DNA of 45,439 nt. Source: Nannochloropsis salina CCMP1776 (taxonomy: Eukaryota > Sar > Eustigmatophyceae > Eustigmatales > Monodopsidaceae). Every line of letters starts with the position of its first letter. Position 1 is the first letter of the stretch. Made by a program: the position numbers and the translations under genes. Shown piece by piece: positions 19,869 to 30,731 of this stretch. The stretch is from NCBI GenBank assembly GCA_004565275.1, contig SDOX01000101.1, positions 2,919 through 48,357 of the forward strand, in the 5' to 3' direction. The notes under the pieces were generated by a model. The model had not been told where the DNA came from. It saw only the letters and a program-made list of their open reading frames with translations, and searched no databases.

Positions 19869-21920
19869 ATGGCACTTGTAAAGCGCGTCTGTAGAACAGC
19901 GGCCATCATGGTCCTGAGCTCGATGATCTTTTGGGGACTTATAACCTACTTTACACTGCAACACATGCTCGAGGATGATTCGAATGAGCCTTTCAATTTT
20001 ATTTCTACAGAGGAAGATGTCAGCTACACAGAAGGAAGAGTCGTGTCCTTAGATCTTGAAAACGTAACAGTTCTGATAACAGGCATTGCGGGATTTATAG
20101 GGTATTCAGTAGCCTCTAAACTTCTCGACCGAGAGACTTGTAATATTGTTGGCATTGATAATTTCAACGATTACTACGATGTATCATTGAAGTATAAGCG
20201 AGCAGACTTATTGAGTTACTGGGATAAGGTACGCATAATTGAAGGGGATGCATGTAATGCTACCCTTATGCGGAACGTTCTGGAAGAGTACAAGGTGACC
20301 CATGTACTCCATTTAGCAGCTCAAGCTGGTGTGCGATATTCGTTGGAAAACCCGTTAACCTACGTACGCAATAACATTCAATGCTTTGTTGTCCTCCTCG
20401 AAGAGCTTAGACGCGTCAAAGCGAATTCCGATAATGGTTTCGTCCCTCATCTTGTGTATGCGTCGTCATCCAGTGTCTACGGCGGCAATAAAAAGGTGCC
20501 CTTCGAAGAGATTGATCCTGTTGAAAATCCCTCGAGCCTTTATGGCCTGACAAAACGAGTAAATGAGCTTCTAGCGCTGGTGTACTCTCGGAATTTTGGT
20601 ATTTCTTCTCTAGGTCTACGATTTTTTACTGTGTATGGTCCCTGGGGCCGGCCTGACATGGCGCCATACAAGTTTACTGAAAGCATCCTTAAAGGAGGGA
20701 ATATTACAGTGTTCAATCATGGAAAAATGGCTCGAGATTTTACATACATTGATGATATTGTATCGGGAATAAGTGCTGCGCTAGAATACCAGCCATCTTC
20801 TCCGCTGATTTTGAATCTGGGTCATGGCAATCCCGAGAACGTTCTCGATTTGGTCAAAATAATTGAAAATTATACAGGACGGCCTGCAAAGCTTCAGTTC
20901 ATGGAATCCATTGTAGATTTGCCTCTAACTTCTGCTTCAGTCAAGAAGGCGAAGAAGCTTCTATCGTACTCCCCACGCGTGAGTCTGAGAGAGGGCATGC
21001 AAAGCTTTATTGATTGGTATTCTTTATACTCAGGAGAACAATCAATCTGTGCAATAGAATGTGCTGATAAGGACCGTTGTATATCCTCACCATTTGACGA
21101 TGTTTACGCTGAATCAATCGAAGCAACACGTAACTGTGAAACTGTCGTTTACACTGTCTCTTTCGGGTCGCACTATGGACTTAAGGAACCTCCGTCTACT
21201 CTTTCATGTAATAGAGGGTCTTGCTGTTCTATTGCATTCGTGACGAAACTCGGTACGACATCCCATTCGAATAGAATGTGGAAAGAAATACTTGTGAAAG
21301 CTGATAAATTCCTATTCTGGGATTCTCGTCGTATGTCGAGAGTCATAAAATTAACGCCAGGCAAATTTTTTTCTCCGTCCGTAAAGTATGCTATTTACGT
21401 AGATGTAAAGTTGCAATTGAATATGGATCCCAAGACCCTTGTCCAAATGCTTGGCGATGGCGTGAACCGCACAGCGAGCCTTTTGGCAGTGCGGCATAAC
21501 GTCAATTCAGATCCGTTTCACGAACGTTCACATATACTCGGAGCCAAAAAGGTCTTGCGCAGTGCGACTTATACCGTTAAAACAATGAATCATCAAGTTG
21601 AGCAGTATAGAAAGGATCTAGCGTCTCGCAACATGTCAATAGGGAACATGATTGATGGAGCACTCTTAGTGCATAATTTAGAAAGCTCATCAGGTCGATC
21701 GTTTCGTTGTGCTTGGTCTAAAGAGTACTACAGAGGTTCGGACAGAGATCAAATATCGTTCCCTTGGATTCTTGCATTAGAAGCCAACAAAGCTGGAGTA
21801 AATCTTGCAGCAGGAGAAGAATGGTGCAAAATTAGTGAAAATCCGCCGAGCTATGTCAGAATTTTATCAAATGCACTTCATTGGAATAAAAACTCGAGAA
21901 CTATTGCGGATATTCGGTAG
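19869..21920 (+). CDS. UDP-glucuronate 4-epimerase fused to a DUF616 glycosyltransferase-like domain
   Basis: 683 codons from ATG at 19869 to TAG; the open frame upstream begins only with TTG. Residues 9-30 form a membrane anchor. Residues 67-388 are an extended SDR sugar-nucleotide epimerase: G72-x-x-G75-x-x-G78 NAD motif (VLITGIAGFIG), GIDNFNDYYD (95-104), LHLAAQAGVRYS (148-158), Ser cluster ASSSSVYGG (198-206), catalytic YxxxK (Tyr225, Lys229) and RFFTVYGPWGRPDMA (251-265). This set is typical of GAE enzymes making UDP-galacturonate from UDP-glucuronate. Residues about 420-640 match DUF616 (the TOD1/MUCI70 family): KYAIYVDVKLQL (506-517), LLAVRHN (539-544) and RDQISF (626-631). Arabidopsis MUCI70 is linked to pectin synthesis. 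One reading frame spans both domains without introns. The fusion suggests coupling of donor synthesis and transfer (inference). Confidence 0.88.
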   Translation: MALVKRVCRTAAIMVLSSMIFWGLITYFTLQHMLEDDSNEPFNFISTEEDVSYTEGRVVSLDLENVTVLITGIAGFIGYSVASKLLDRETCNIVGIDNFNDYYDVSLKYKRADLLSYWDKVRIIEGDACNATLMRNVLEEYKVTHVLHLAAQAGVRYSLENPLTYVRNNIQCFVVLLEELRRVKANSDNGFVPHLVYASSSSVYGGNKKVPFEEIDPVENPSSLYGLTKRVNELLALVYSRNFGISSLGLRFFTVYGPWGRPDMAPYKFTESILKGGNITVFNHGKMARDFTYIDDIVSGISAALEYQPSSPLILNLGHGNPENVLDLVKIIENYTGRPAKLQFMESIVDLPLTSASVKKAKKLLSYSPRVSLREGMQSFIDWYSLYSGEQSICAIECADKDRCISSPFDDVYAESIEATRNCETVVYTVSFGSHYGLKEPPSTLSCNRGSCCSIAFVTKLGTTSHSNRMWKEILVKADKFLFWDSRRMSRVIKLTPGKFFSPSVKYAIYVDVKLQLNMDPKTLVQMLGDGVNRTASLLAVRHNVNSDPFHERSHILGAKKVLRSATYTVKTMNHQVEQYRKDLASRNMSIGNMIDGALLVHNLESSSGRSFRCAWSKEYYRGSDRDQISFPWILALEANKAGVNLAAGEEWCKISENPPSYVRILSNALHWNKNSRTIADIR

Positions 21921-22519
21921 CCAACTTCTGTAGGACGAAAATATATGTGCTACGAATCTACCGCCATAGAAGGGCGACTTTGTGTCAACTCTCGAGGGAA
22001 ATCACGCATATCACACGCATCATTTATTTCCTTTGACATCGAAACAAGGCAATTCATCATTTCTGCAAACCGTTCAAAGCTAAACTCGATCCATGATTGA
22101 GTTTGTCGATTATGCATTGATCAATACAAAATATTGTTATGGTTTAGGCAAATGGGATGCCTAGTTCTCAAATGGTGCCCTTGATATCTCAATATGATGA
22201 TTCGAAATAAAACACACTTTGGGCCATTGCATCGACGCGTTTTGGGTATTGTTATACTTCCAAGACTCAGCCCTGGTAGAAAGCATCGATTATGGTGTCT
22301 TTGAAGACATGCAAGATGGAGCTATTATGGCTACATGTATGACCTAATTAAAAGATTAAGCGTTTATGCATAAGAATTTAGATAAGAAGGTAAAAGACAT
22401 GTTGAGGTATAATCACTTGAGCCAGCTCAAAACGTTTATCGACAACCTAAGTCATGGGTCTGGTACGGTTTTTCATGTCTCCTTGACACCGCATTCGCGC
22501 ATTCTCTTGCTTATCTAAA
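21921..22519. other. Downstream intergenic, nothing recognised
   Basis: AT-rich sequence with no long frames or repeats that I can support. Confidence 0.4.
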
Positions 22520-22900
22520 CACTTTTTGGTATTTCAATTATATATGTGGCGCTTTCAGGTACCGGTCGAGTGATCTCTTGGTGTACCTCTATCGTCCATG
22601 TTTCCTCGAGGATATCAAACCAAGCAACTATGGGTTGCTTTCCGTCATAAGAAGGCATTCTATCACATATCAAACACACAAGTATATCCCCCAAAAAATC
22701 TGTAGTGCGCTCGAGAGGTAAGCAGTCGTATTTTTCCGTACTAAGTCGACAGACTGGTGGAACACAATGGAAGCCAAGTTTTCAACTCGAACGGACGTCA
22801 ATCCTCCGGTACAAACCGCTGTTTCTCCAATTGCATTATCTCCCCCCACTGAAACCGAGATTCTAATGTCGGGAAGATTTCCGGTGACTATCGTTTCCAT
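22520..22900 (-). pseudogene. Possible kelch/beta-propeller gene relic
   Basis: On the minus strand an open part (22900-22670) encodes AVCTGGL and ENLASIVF, then FWGIYLCV. A second open part (about 22642-22520) encodes MPSYDGKQPIVAWFDILEE and TWTIEVHQEI before a stop. Near 22690 another frame reads FFGGYTCVFDM. The GG-Y-D-W spacing recalls kelch repeats (galactose oxidase-type propeller), but the pieces lie in different frames. The call is weak; chance similarity is possible. Confidence 0.25.
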
Positions 22901-23304
22901 TCCACATAGCGTTGCTTCATGGTCACAGTGGAGCGCACCTGCGCGACAAACGAAGACGTTTTGTGTGAGTTGGGTTGTTTTGGAGCCCTTCCTGTGCTAT
23001 TTATAGTAATTCTTCGGCTTTTAAGCGAGCTTTCTCATGCTGGATACTGGTTAAAGAGAAGCGTACTCCCTCAAATTTGACATCCCGGACTTCAGCTTGC
23101 GTCCCGCAAAATACTCAAAGGGTACATCAGGGGCCTTGCGCTTGTACCCCCTAAAACTGTTTAGTCTTATCGAAACACAAAAAGAACTAGTTTTAAAGTC
23201 GATACTCTGTATGGTGTTAGAATGATGGTGGCAGCCGGGGGCTACGGCCACGGGGGGAATAAGCCCATCACCAGTATCAAGAAAAGGCGGAAGGAAAAAG
23301 ATGG

Positions 23305-23575
23305 GTCGAGGGCAGGGAAGGGACGCATCTTCCAAATCGAGGTGCTTTTGAAAGTGCACCTCGGGAAATATAGGTGCGGAAGGTGTGTCAAGAAGGTGTG
23401 TCAAGAAGGTGCGCTTGTTTCAAAACATTTTCAGGGCGTGTTAAGACCACAGAGGGCTTATACTGTGTATACTAAGACTATGTGTCCAAGGACTGAGAGG
23501 CAAGGTGAGGTCCACGGAACGAGAGAGCTCAGTCACGGACAATTCAACGGCACGGATCGGAGCGCCTTAGTGATT
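23305..23575 (+). repeat. Interspersed repeat 'RB', copy 2
   Basis: Full-length plus-strand copy matching 3170-3440 in reverse. It contains GAGGTGC-TTTTGAAA-GTGCACCTC (hairpin at about 23339-23363), a local duplication GGTGTGTCAAGAA, then AGGGCGTGTTAAGACCACAG and the GAACGAGAGAGCTCAGTC end block. Confidence 0.7.
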
Positions 23576-24701
23576 TGAAATAAATGCCAGGCATGGATGA
23601 CGAATAACTAGATGAACTCCCTCCAGGAATACAAGGCAACTTCGAATCCTAAATCTCGTTCTTGACTCTCAATCCTTCATCTCATGACTGAGGTGTGCCC
23701 ATCGCATAGCGATTCCCACAATACTCAAGTCCAAGTCAACGGCCCTCTCTTCTTTTCTATATCAGGCTTTTTCACTCTGAACCAGCGTGCGTGCGGCGCT
23801 TGCCAGTCTGACAGACTTAGCAGTCGTGTCGACATCGATTCTGTCCAACGAGACCCAGGATACGTGAACTTCTCCCTGTACTTACCAGGCGCACAGAAGG
23901 GACAAGATGGCGTGCGGGAGTCATTTTCAAAGAGACGGAGGAAGACATCGAAATTCATTGCGAGCACGTTTGGTCTGCTTTCCTAGCCAGCACCCTCCCG
24001 CCGGAAGGCCGAATAGACATGGCCCGCCTCGGTTTTCAGGGAGGCGAGAACGGTCTGAACAAGGTCGAGTACTACTCTCAGTCCAAGTTTGGCAAGTATG
24101 AAGGAAACATGGGTACAGAAAACATTTTACAGTGTACTGCAGTGTATGGGAAACAAAAGCAGCCTTGTTGGGACCATCGTTGGGACCATATGGCCACCAG
24201 GTCGGGCCGCGGAGGAACCCATGCCACTTTATTTCGGGGAGATTTGAAATGTCTTTATTTAAATATCTTTCTCAAGGCTCCAGGACCGCACGCTGGAACC
24301 TAGCCAAGATGAGCCCCGTATGAAGTTGTGGATGCGCTGCTACAGCCATCTTAAAGTTTCCCAGGAGCGAGAGGGCCGAGGTTGGCAGTTGCTACGTGAC
24401 GTCCTGGGTTGGCACACCTTGGTAGCGGAGGAAGGATGTATGTGGGATATAAGCGACTGGAGGTGGATGTATAATACAGCTTTTGTCTTGCCATTCATGC
24501 CGGATGATGACACGTTCCGGTCACGTATGTATTGGCCGGAGAAGGACCTTCATCACAAGATCGGAGCGTATTCTGCGGTGCCACTTTGGCCTTCTACTAG
24601 CGTCTTTCCCTAGATGGTCGTGGAGCAAGACACGTAAGAGGGTAGACAAGAATACACAATAAAGACGCAGACGTCCTTCCGGGAGAACTACTAGTATTTG
24701 C
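23576..24701 (+). other. Intergenic with a possible unclassified coding relic (about 23900-24613)
   Basis: Between 23900 and 24613 the plus strand holds two consecutive open segments, roughly 94 and 97 codons, in different frames. The second is rich in Trp and charged residues (for example WDISDWRWMYNTAF). This looks more like decayed coding sequence than noise, but I do not recognise a family. It could be host or mobile. It ends at the LTR at 24702. Confidence 0.3.
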
Positions 24702-25090
24702 TGACGCGAATATAAGGATGACATGATGATGCTAAGGGAGCATGAAATCGGCGATAGGAGGTTAAGCGAGCCGAGGAGGTTAAGCGAGCCATCTTACAGT
24801 GTTGCACCTATATCCTTTATGGATCCAACAGTCTGTATCACGATGTGCTGTTCGCTATTGTATCATGTCATGGTTTGCGTCCACCTAACCATTTGTATGT
24901 TATATCATTATACGACAACAGGACTGGCGTCGACCAGTGTCTTTGGTTGTCGATCGTACTGGTTATCTTAGTGCGAGATTCTTGGGTGAATCGTTGGTCT
25001 ACATTCTCAGGGAGAATAGTAGTCGTACTGAAGAACTGAATTGGATATTGGGTTATCCACAACGTTGTTTTGGTTTGTTTATTCGCATCA
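24702..25090 (+). repeat. Copia LTR (389 bp), 5' end of copy C
   Basis: It begins TGACGCGAATATAAGG and ends TATTCGCATCA. It contains the 18-bp GAGGAGGTTAAGCGAGCC tandem duplication. Confidence 0.9.
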
Positions 25091-28000
25091 GGTTTTTGGG
25101 CCCTAGTCGACCAAACCTTTGAACTGGATAAATAGCTGATTATTCAAGACACTGATCGACGGTCTATTTTGGTGCAATTGGATTTGCAGAAATAGAGGTC
25201 TAAACGCATTTGAATCTCTCTGGTGCAATTGGATTTGCAGAGATTCAGGACTGCTTTAATTGGTAATTGGATTTACTAGATTAAAAACAGCATTTGATTT
25301 GATCTGGAGGCTGAATATTGAGCTGGCCAGGATCACAAACTCAAAGTCATGAGTGATATGGATGACTATAGAATGGCAATCTTAAGTGGAAGATTGGAGG
25401 ATTGGGACGCGTGAAAACGCGATATCGAAAGCTTCATTGGTGCCAAGGACCCAGAGATGGCAGATATCATTGTTGGATTAACCAAGTCACCGATTTCTGG
25501 GGACGAGGAAAAATCTTATGATGACAAGAATGCGAAGAGCTACTTCATTCTCAAGAAGTACTTGAAGGGAGCAGCCGCCAGTTTGATCGAAAAATTTCGT
25601 CAAGATAAAAATGGGGCTGGTGCATTCCGAGCACTCAGGGATAAATACGAGTTAAGGGGAGAGACTCAAAAGGCATTACTTATGTCTGAGTTCAGTCACC
25701 TCAACTTCAGTGAAAATGGTGATCCGGGGGAAACTTTCGAGGCAGCTGAGGAGCTGGCTAGAAAAATGAAGAATCGTTTCGACGTGGATATTAATGAATC
25801 TCTGCTTCTCACACACCTGATTAACAAAATTCCATCGGTATATGGAATTGTAAAAGTGAGTTTGGAGACCCAAGAGTCGATGACATACGCTAACTTAAAG
25901 TCAAAAATGACCAATCATTTTGTGACAAACGTCGCTAATAAGGTCAAGGAGGACCAATGCTTAGCAGTTAGCTTCAATGGATACTGCAATTGGTGCGGTA
26001 AATACGGGCATAAGGAAACAGAGTGCCTCGTAAAGAAGAATGGTGGAGGTCGCGGGGGACCTCCTCATAACGGAAAGAAATCGGGCCGGTATGAGCGTGT
26101 ACCTGGCAACCCCTACAATGGCCCTGGCAAAGGCGGGCGCATTAGTAACGGACGGGAAAATGGAGGCCGTGGAGGCCGTAATGGACGTGGCCGTGGCAAT
26201 GGATTGCACGGCGGAAATGGTTGTCGTTATTGTGGAAGTGCAGACCACTGGGGCAATGAATGCCCGAAATCTAACCCAAAGGAACATTCCTACACTTGCC
26301 TGCTAGCTAACAAAAGGGCGGATACTAGCATAAGGCAGATGAAATCGACTTCTGTTATGGTGGATAGCGGAGCTACATCCCATATGAAGAGAGACACTAC
26401 GGGATTGACTAATGTCAGACGACATTATGGTCACGTATACGTGGCAAACGGGGAGAAACTAGAAGTATGTTACATCGGAGACTGGCTCATGGAAGTGAAG
26501 CACAGTGATGGGACTGTTAAAGGTGTCATGTTCAAGGATGTTATTGTAGTACCCAATCTGAGTCGCGATCTATTATCTATGGCTAAGATAGATAAAGCTG
26601 GTGGAAAAATCGTTATCCTTGAAGGAAAGGGTACGATTCACAAGGGTGACACATGCTTGCCGATGAGAAAAGTAGATAACATGTATTTGTTAGACTACTA
26701 TGGTAAAAAATGTGAGGAGGCTAACGTAGTTAGCTCACCCGAATTATGGCACCAGAGGTTCGGGCATATGGACTATGAGTACCTGAGACAAATGGGGGAA
26801 ATCGACGGTACCGGAGTACCAAAGGGGATTAAGAAACCTGGTGTTTGTGGAACGTGTGAGCGTGCGAAACACACCAAAAAGAGTTTCGGGACCAAACCTA
26901 GGGAGAGGGCACAAGAGCCTCTTGAACTAGTTCACACTGATGTACTTGGACCTGTAGAAGTACAATCGCTTGGAGGCGCACGATACGCGATTGGATTTAC
27001 CGATGATTACACCCGATGGCGGGTGGTACATCCAATGAAGTGCAAATCGGAATCCTTAGATTGCTTGAGGAGATACATTCAAGATATGAATGTATTACAC
27101 CGTGATAGTAAAGTGAAGACTATGATTGGATTGAGATCCGATAATGGAGGTGAATATACCGGTGTAGACTTCAAGAATTTCTGTAAAAATCATGGCATCA
27201 GACAACATTTTAGCATGCCATATGGACCACAAGATAGTGGAGTTGCTGAAAAATCATGGCACATATTATGCAATATGGCACGGAGTCTTCGTATACAAGC
27301 CGGACTGGAAAAACGTTTTTGGGCTGAAGCATTAAATACTGCAACCTATATTTGGAACAGATCGAGGAATTCTACTCTAGGTGCCGGTGAAACTCCCTAC
27401 TACAAAATGTTCGGAAAGCATGCTAGTGTGGAGCATTTTAGAACTTTTGGATGCAAGGCGTTTGTCCATGATACGTCTATCAGGAGAGGAAAATTTGATG
27501 ATCGTGCTGTTGAAGGGATCCTGATTGGATACGATGACATAGGGAACAATCCTAAATGTTATCGAATTTACATGCCTTCTATTGGAAAATACATTAGATC
27601 TGGTCATGTGACATTTGATGAGGCAACGTTTCCAGCAATGAAGCAGAAACAACCAGTTTCGAGAGTTAAACTACACAATGATGTAGAAGAAGATGACGTA
27701 GATTCTATGGAGACAGTGGGGGCTCATCAGGAGGATGAGGTACCACCCACGAATACAAGTGAGAATGATGACGGCATCGAAGATGATTTACATCACGATG
27801 ATCAACCTGACGATCGTAGTATCGATCATGTCAGAGAGGATATGTCGCAAGTGGGGGCGACAGGATGGAAAGATAGGGATGATATTGTTCAGAATATGAA
27901 TAATATGGGGCGCACGCGAAGCAGGACAAAGGCTCGTGAACGTCGTCGATTGGATCCTGGATCTACATCTATGGGAGGTAATTTAGCCTTCGCTGCAGCC

Positions 28001-29892
28001 TCAGAAATTGTCAACGAGGACTATCATCTTACGGAAGATGAGAGTGAGGTGCGAGCTGAAAGGAGGAGAGCCAGGGATGCAGAGTACCAAGCCCACATTA
28101 AAAACGGCACCTGGGAGTTAACTCCATTACCGAAGGGAGAAAGGTGCATCTCAAGTGGCTGGGTGGAAACTGATAAGCGAGACCAGAATGGCATCATCGT
28201 AAGGAGAAAGGCAAGATTCATTGCAAAGGGCTATAGTCAAGAGTATGGCTATGATTATCTCCATACTTATGCACCGGTTGCATCGATGACGACTATACGT
28301 TTGATATTGGCATTAGCATGCATATTGGATCTTAAGCTGTTTCAACATCCATATTATCCAGCTCAAGATCCAATATGCATGCTAATGCCAATATCAAACG
28401 TATAGTCGTCATCGATGCAACCGGTGCATAAGTATGGAGATAATCATAGCCATACTCTTGACTATAGCCCTTTGCAATGAATCTTGCCTTTCTCCTTACG
28501 ACTATCCCATTCTGATCTCGCTTATCAGTTTCCACCCAGCCACTCGTGATGCACCGTTCTCCCTTTGGTAAAGGGGTTAACTCCCAGGTGCCGTTTTTAA
28601 TGTGGGCTTGGTACTCTGCATCCCTGGCTCTCCTCCTTTCAGCTCGCACCTCACTCTCATCAAAACAATCTGGACATAATTGGCACAAGAAGATTGATGG
28701 ATGGTTCCGAGGGTATGGATTCCACTCTTCTTCTGCGGATCCATGCTTATATACGAAGTTTGGATCTGGTGGTGAATTATTAGTTATCGTCTTATATGTG
28801 GACGATTTAATTATTGCTAGTAATTCTAATGCAATGGTAGATGATTTCAAGCTAGCTATTTCGAGGGAATTTAGCATGAAGGACTTGAAGGAGCTTGGTT
28901 GGATACTTGGTATGGCAATCAAACGTGATAGAGAAAAGAGAGTTATGGAAATCTCTCAGACAGCCTATATCGATATGATGCTGGCGAAATTTAGAATGGC
29001 TGACTGCAAACCGGTCCTAACGCCCATGGAAGGGACTCTGACGAGAATGGATGGCAAGGACGTCAAGCCAGATAATGAATACATGAAGCTAGTGGGTAGC
29101 TTATTGTATGCAGCACTGGTTACGCGTCCGGACATTGCATTTGCAGTGCAATCATTGGGAAAACACTTGCAAGCAGCTGGTACAGAACATTGGATTGCTG
29201 CAAAACGTGTATTAAGGTACCTGAAGGGTACTCGTGAGGTTGGACTCAGATATACCGGTACTATTAGGGGATCATTTACCCTAACAGGATACGCAGACGC
29301 GGATTACGCTGGTGATAAGGATAATAGACGTTCGACGTCTGGTTATGCTTTTACTTTGAGTCATGGAGATGATGTCAACACGATTGATTGGAAAGCCAAG
29401 CAACAAGATGTGGTGGCTCTATCGTCGGCTGAATCGGAGTTGATATCTGCTTGTTCAGCGACACAAAGTGCAGTTTATATTCGTCAACTACTTGTGGACC
29501 TTGGATTTAAGCAAGATGAGCCTACTATGATTATGGAGGATAATCAAGCTTGCATTGCAATGAGCAATAACCAGATTATTCAAAAGAGGACGAAGCATAT
29601 CGATGTTCGATATCATTTTGTGCGTGAGAAAGTTGAGAGTAAGGAAGTAGAACTGGTATACATTCCTACTCAGCATCAACTTGCGGATATCTTAACTAAA
29701 CCCTTATCGAGTATTCGATTAGCGATGATACGTAATCGAATGATGGGTTATAAATCATAATTGGGATCTGGAGACAGCTGTGGGATCAGCTGTAGATATG
29801 TTAGGGATCAGAGATGTGGTTATTATCTAAGTGTGAGTTACAAGGTTTATTGAAATGGATCATATTTAAATGATTAGGAGTACGAGTGGGGG

Positions 29893-30264
29893 CGACGCGA
29901 ATATAAGGATGACATGATGATGCTAAGGGAGCATGAGATCAGCGATAGGAGGTCAAGCGAGCCATCTTACAGTGTTGCACCTATATCCTTTATGGATCCA
30001 ACAGTCTGTATTACGATGTGCTGTTCGCTATTGTATCATGTCATGGTTTGCGTCCACCTAATCATTTGTATGTTATATCATTATACGACAACAGGACTGG
30101 TGTCGACCAGTGTCTTTGCTTATATGTCGTACTGGTTATCTTAGTACAAGATTCTTGGCTGAATCGTTTGGTATATATTCCCAGGGAGAATATTAGTTGT
30201 ACTGAAGAACTGAATTGGATATTGGGTTATCCACAACGTTGTTTTGGTTTGTTTATACGCATCA
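29893..30264 (+). repeat. Copia LTR (372 bp) shared by copies C and D
   Basis: It begins CGACGCGAATATAAGG and ends TTTATACGCATCA, followed at once by the primer-binding site GGTTATGGGCCC (30265-30276). It serves as 3' LTR of C and 5' LTR of D. Confidence 0.9.
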
Positions 30265-30337
30265 GGTTATGGGCCCTAATTGACCTATCCTTTTGAGTTG
30301 AATAAGAAATCTGAAAAGACACTTATCGACTACCTAT

Positions 30338-30731
30338 TTCTGGTGCAATTGGATTTGCAGAAATAGAGGTCTGGACGTATTTGAATCTCTCTGGTGCAAT
30401 TGGATTTGCAGAAGTAGAGGTCTGGACGTATTTGAATCTCTCTGGTGCAATTGGATTTGCAGAAGTAGAGGTCTGGACATATTTGAATCTCTCTGGTGCA
30501 ATTGGATTTGCAGAAGTAGAGGTCTGGACATATTTGAATCTCTCTGGTGCAATTGGATTTGCAGAAGTAGAGGTCTGGACATATTTGAATCTCTCTGGTG
30601 CAATTGGATTTGCAGAAGTAGAGGTCTGGACGTATTTGAATCTCTCTGGTGCAATTGGATTTGCAGAAGTAGAGGTCTGGACGTATTTGAATCTTTCTGG
30701 TGCAATTGGATTTGCAGAAATAGTGGTCTGA
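30338..30731 (+). repeat. 51-bp leader minisatellite, seven to eight units
   Basis: Units containing TGGTGCAATTGGATTTGCAG and AAGTAGAGGTCTGGACRTA repeat with a 51-bp period and very few differences. Copies A, B and C have about two units at the same place. Because 51 is a multiple of three, the array stays open in several frames on both strands; the resulting peptides are by-products, not genes. Confidence 0.92.

Larger units (their letters stand above)
24702..30264 (+). mobile_element. Ty1/copia fossil, copy C (both LTRs)
   Basis: It has a 5' LTR (24702-25090), a variant primer-binding site, a leader with two 51-bp units, gag from about 25350, zinc knuckles near 25985 and 26220, protease (DSGATSH) near 26365, integrase about 26740-27800, reverse transcriptase from about 28080, RNase H to about 29760, and a 3' LTR (29893-30264) shared with copy D. 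It keeps a very long open gag-integrase part but is broken. A long internal inverted repeat of about 300 bp lies in the pol part, with a few further breaks. It is close to copy A in LTR, leader and gag, and part of its integrase region is identical to copy B. Probably young. Confidence 0.92.

Noticed and set aside
30338-30731. CRISPR-like array
   Set aside because: The units are contiguous with no unique spacers; it is a minisatellite in a eukaryotic retroelement leader.
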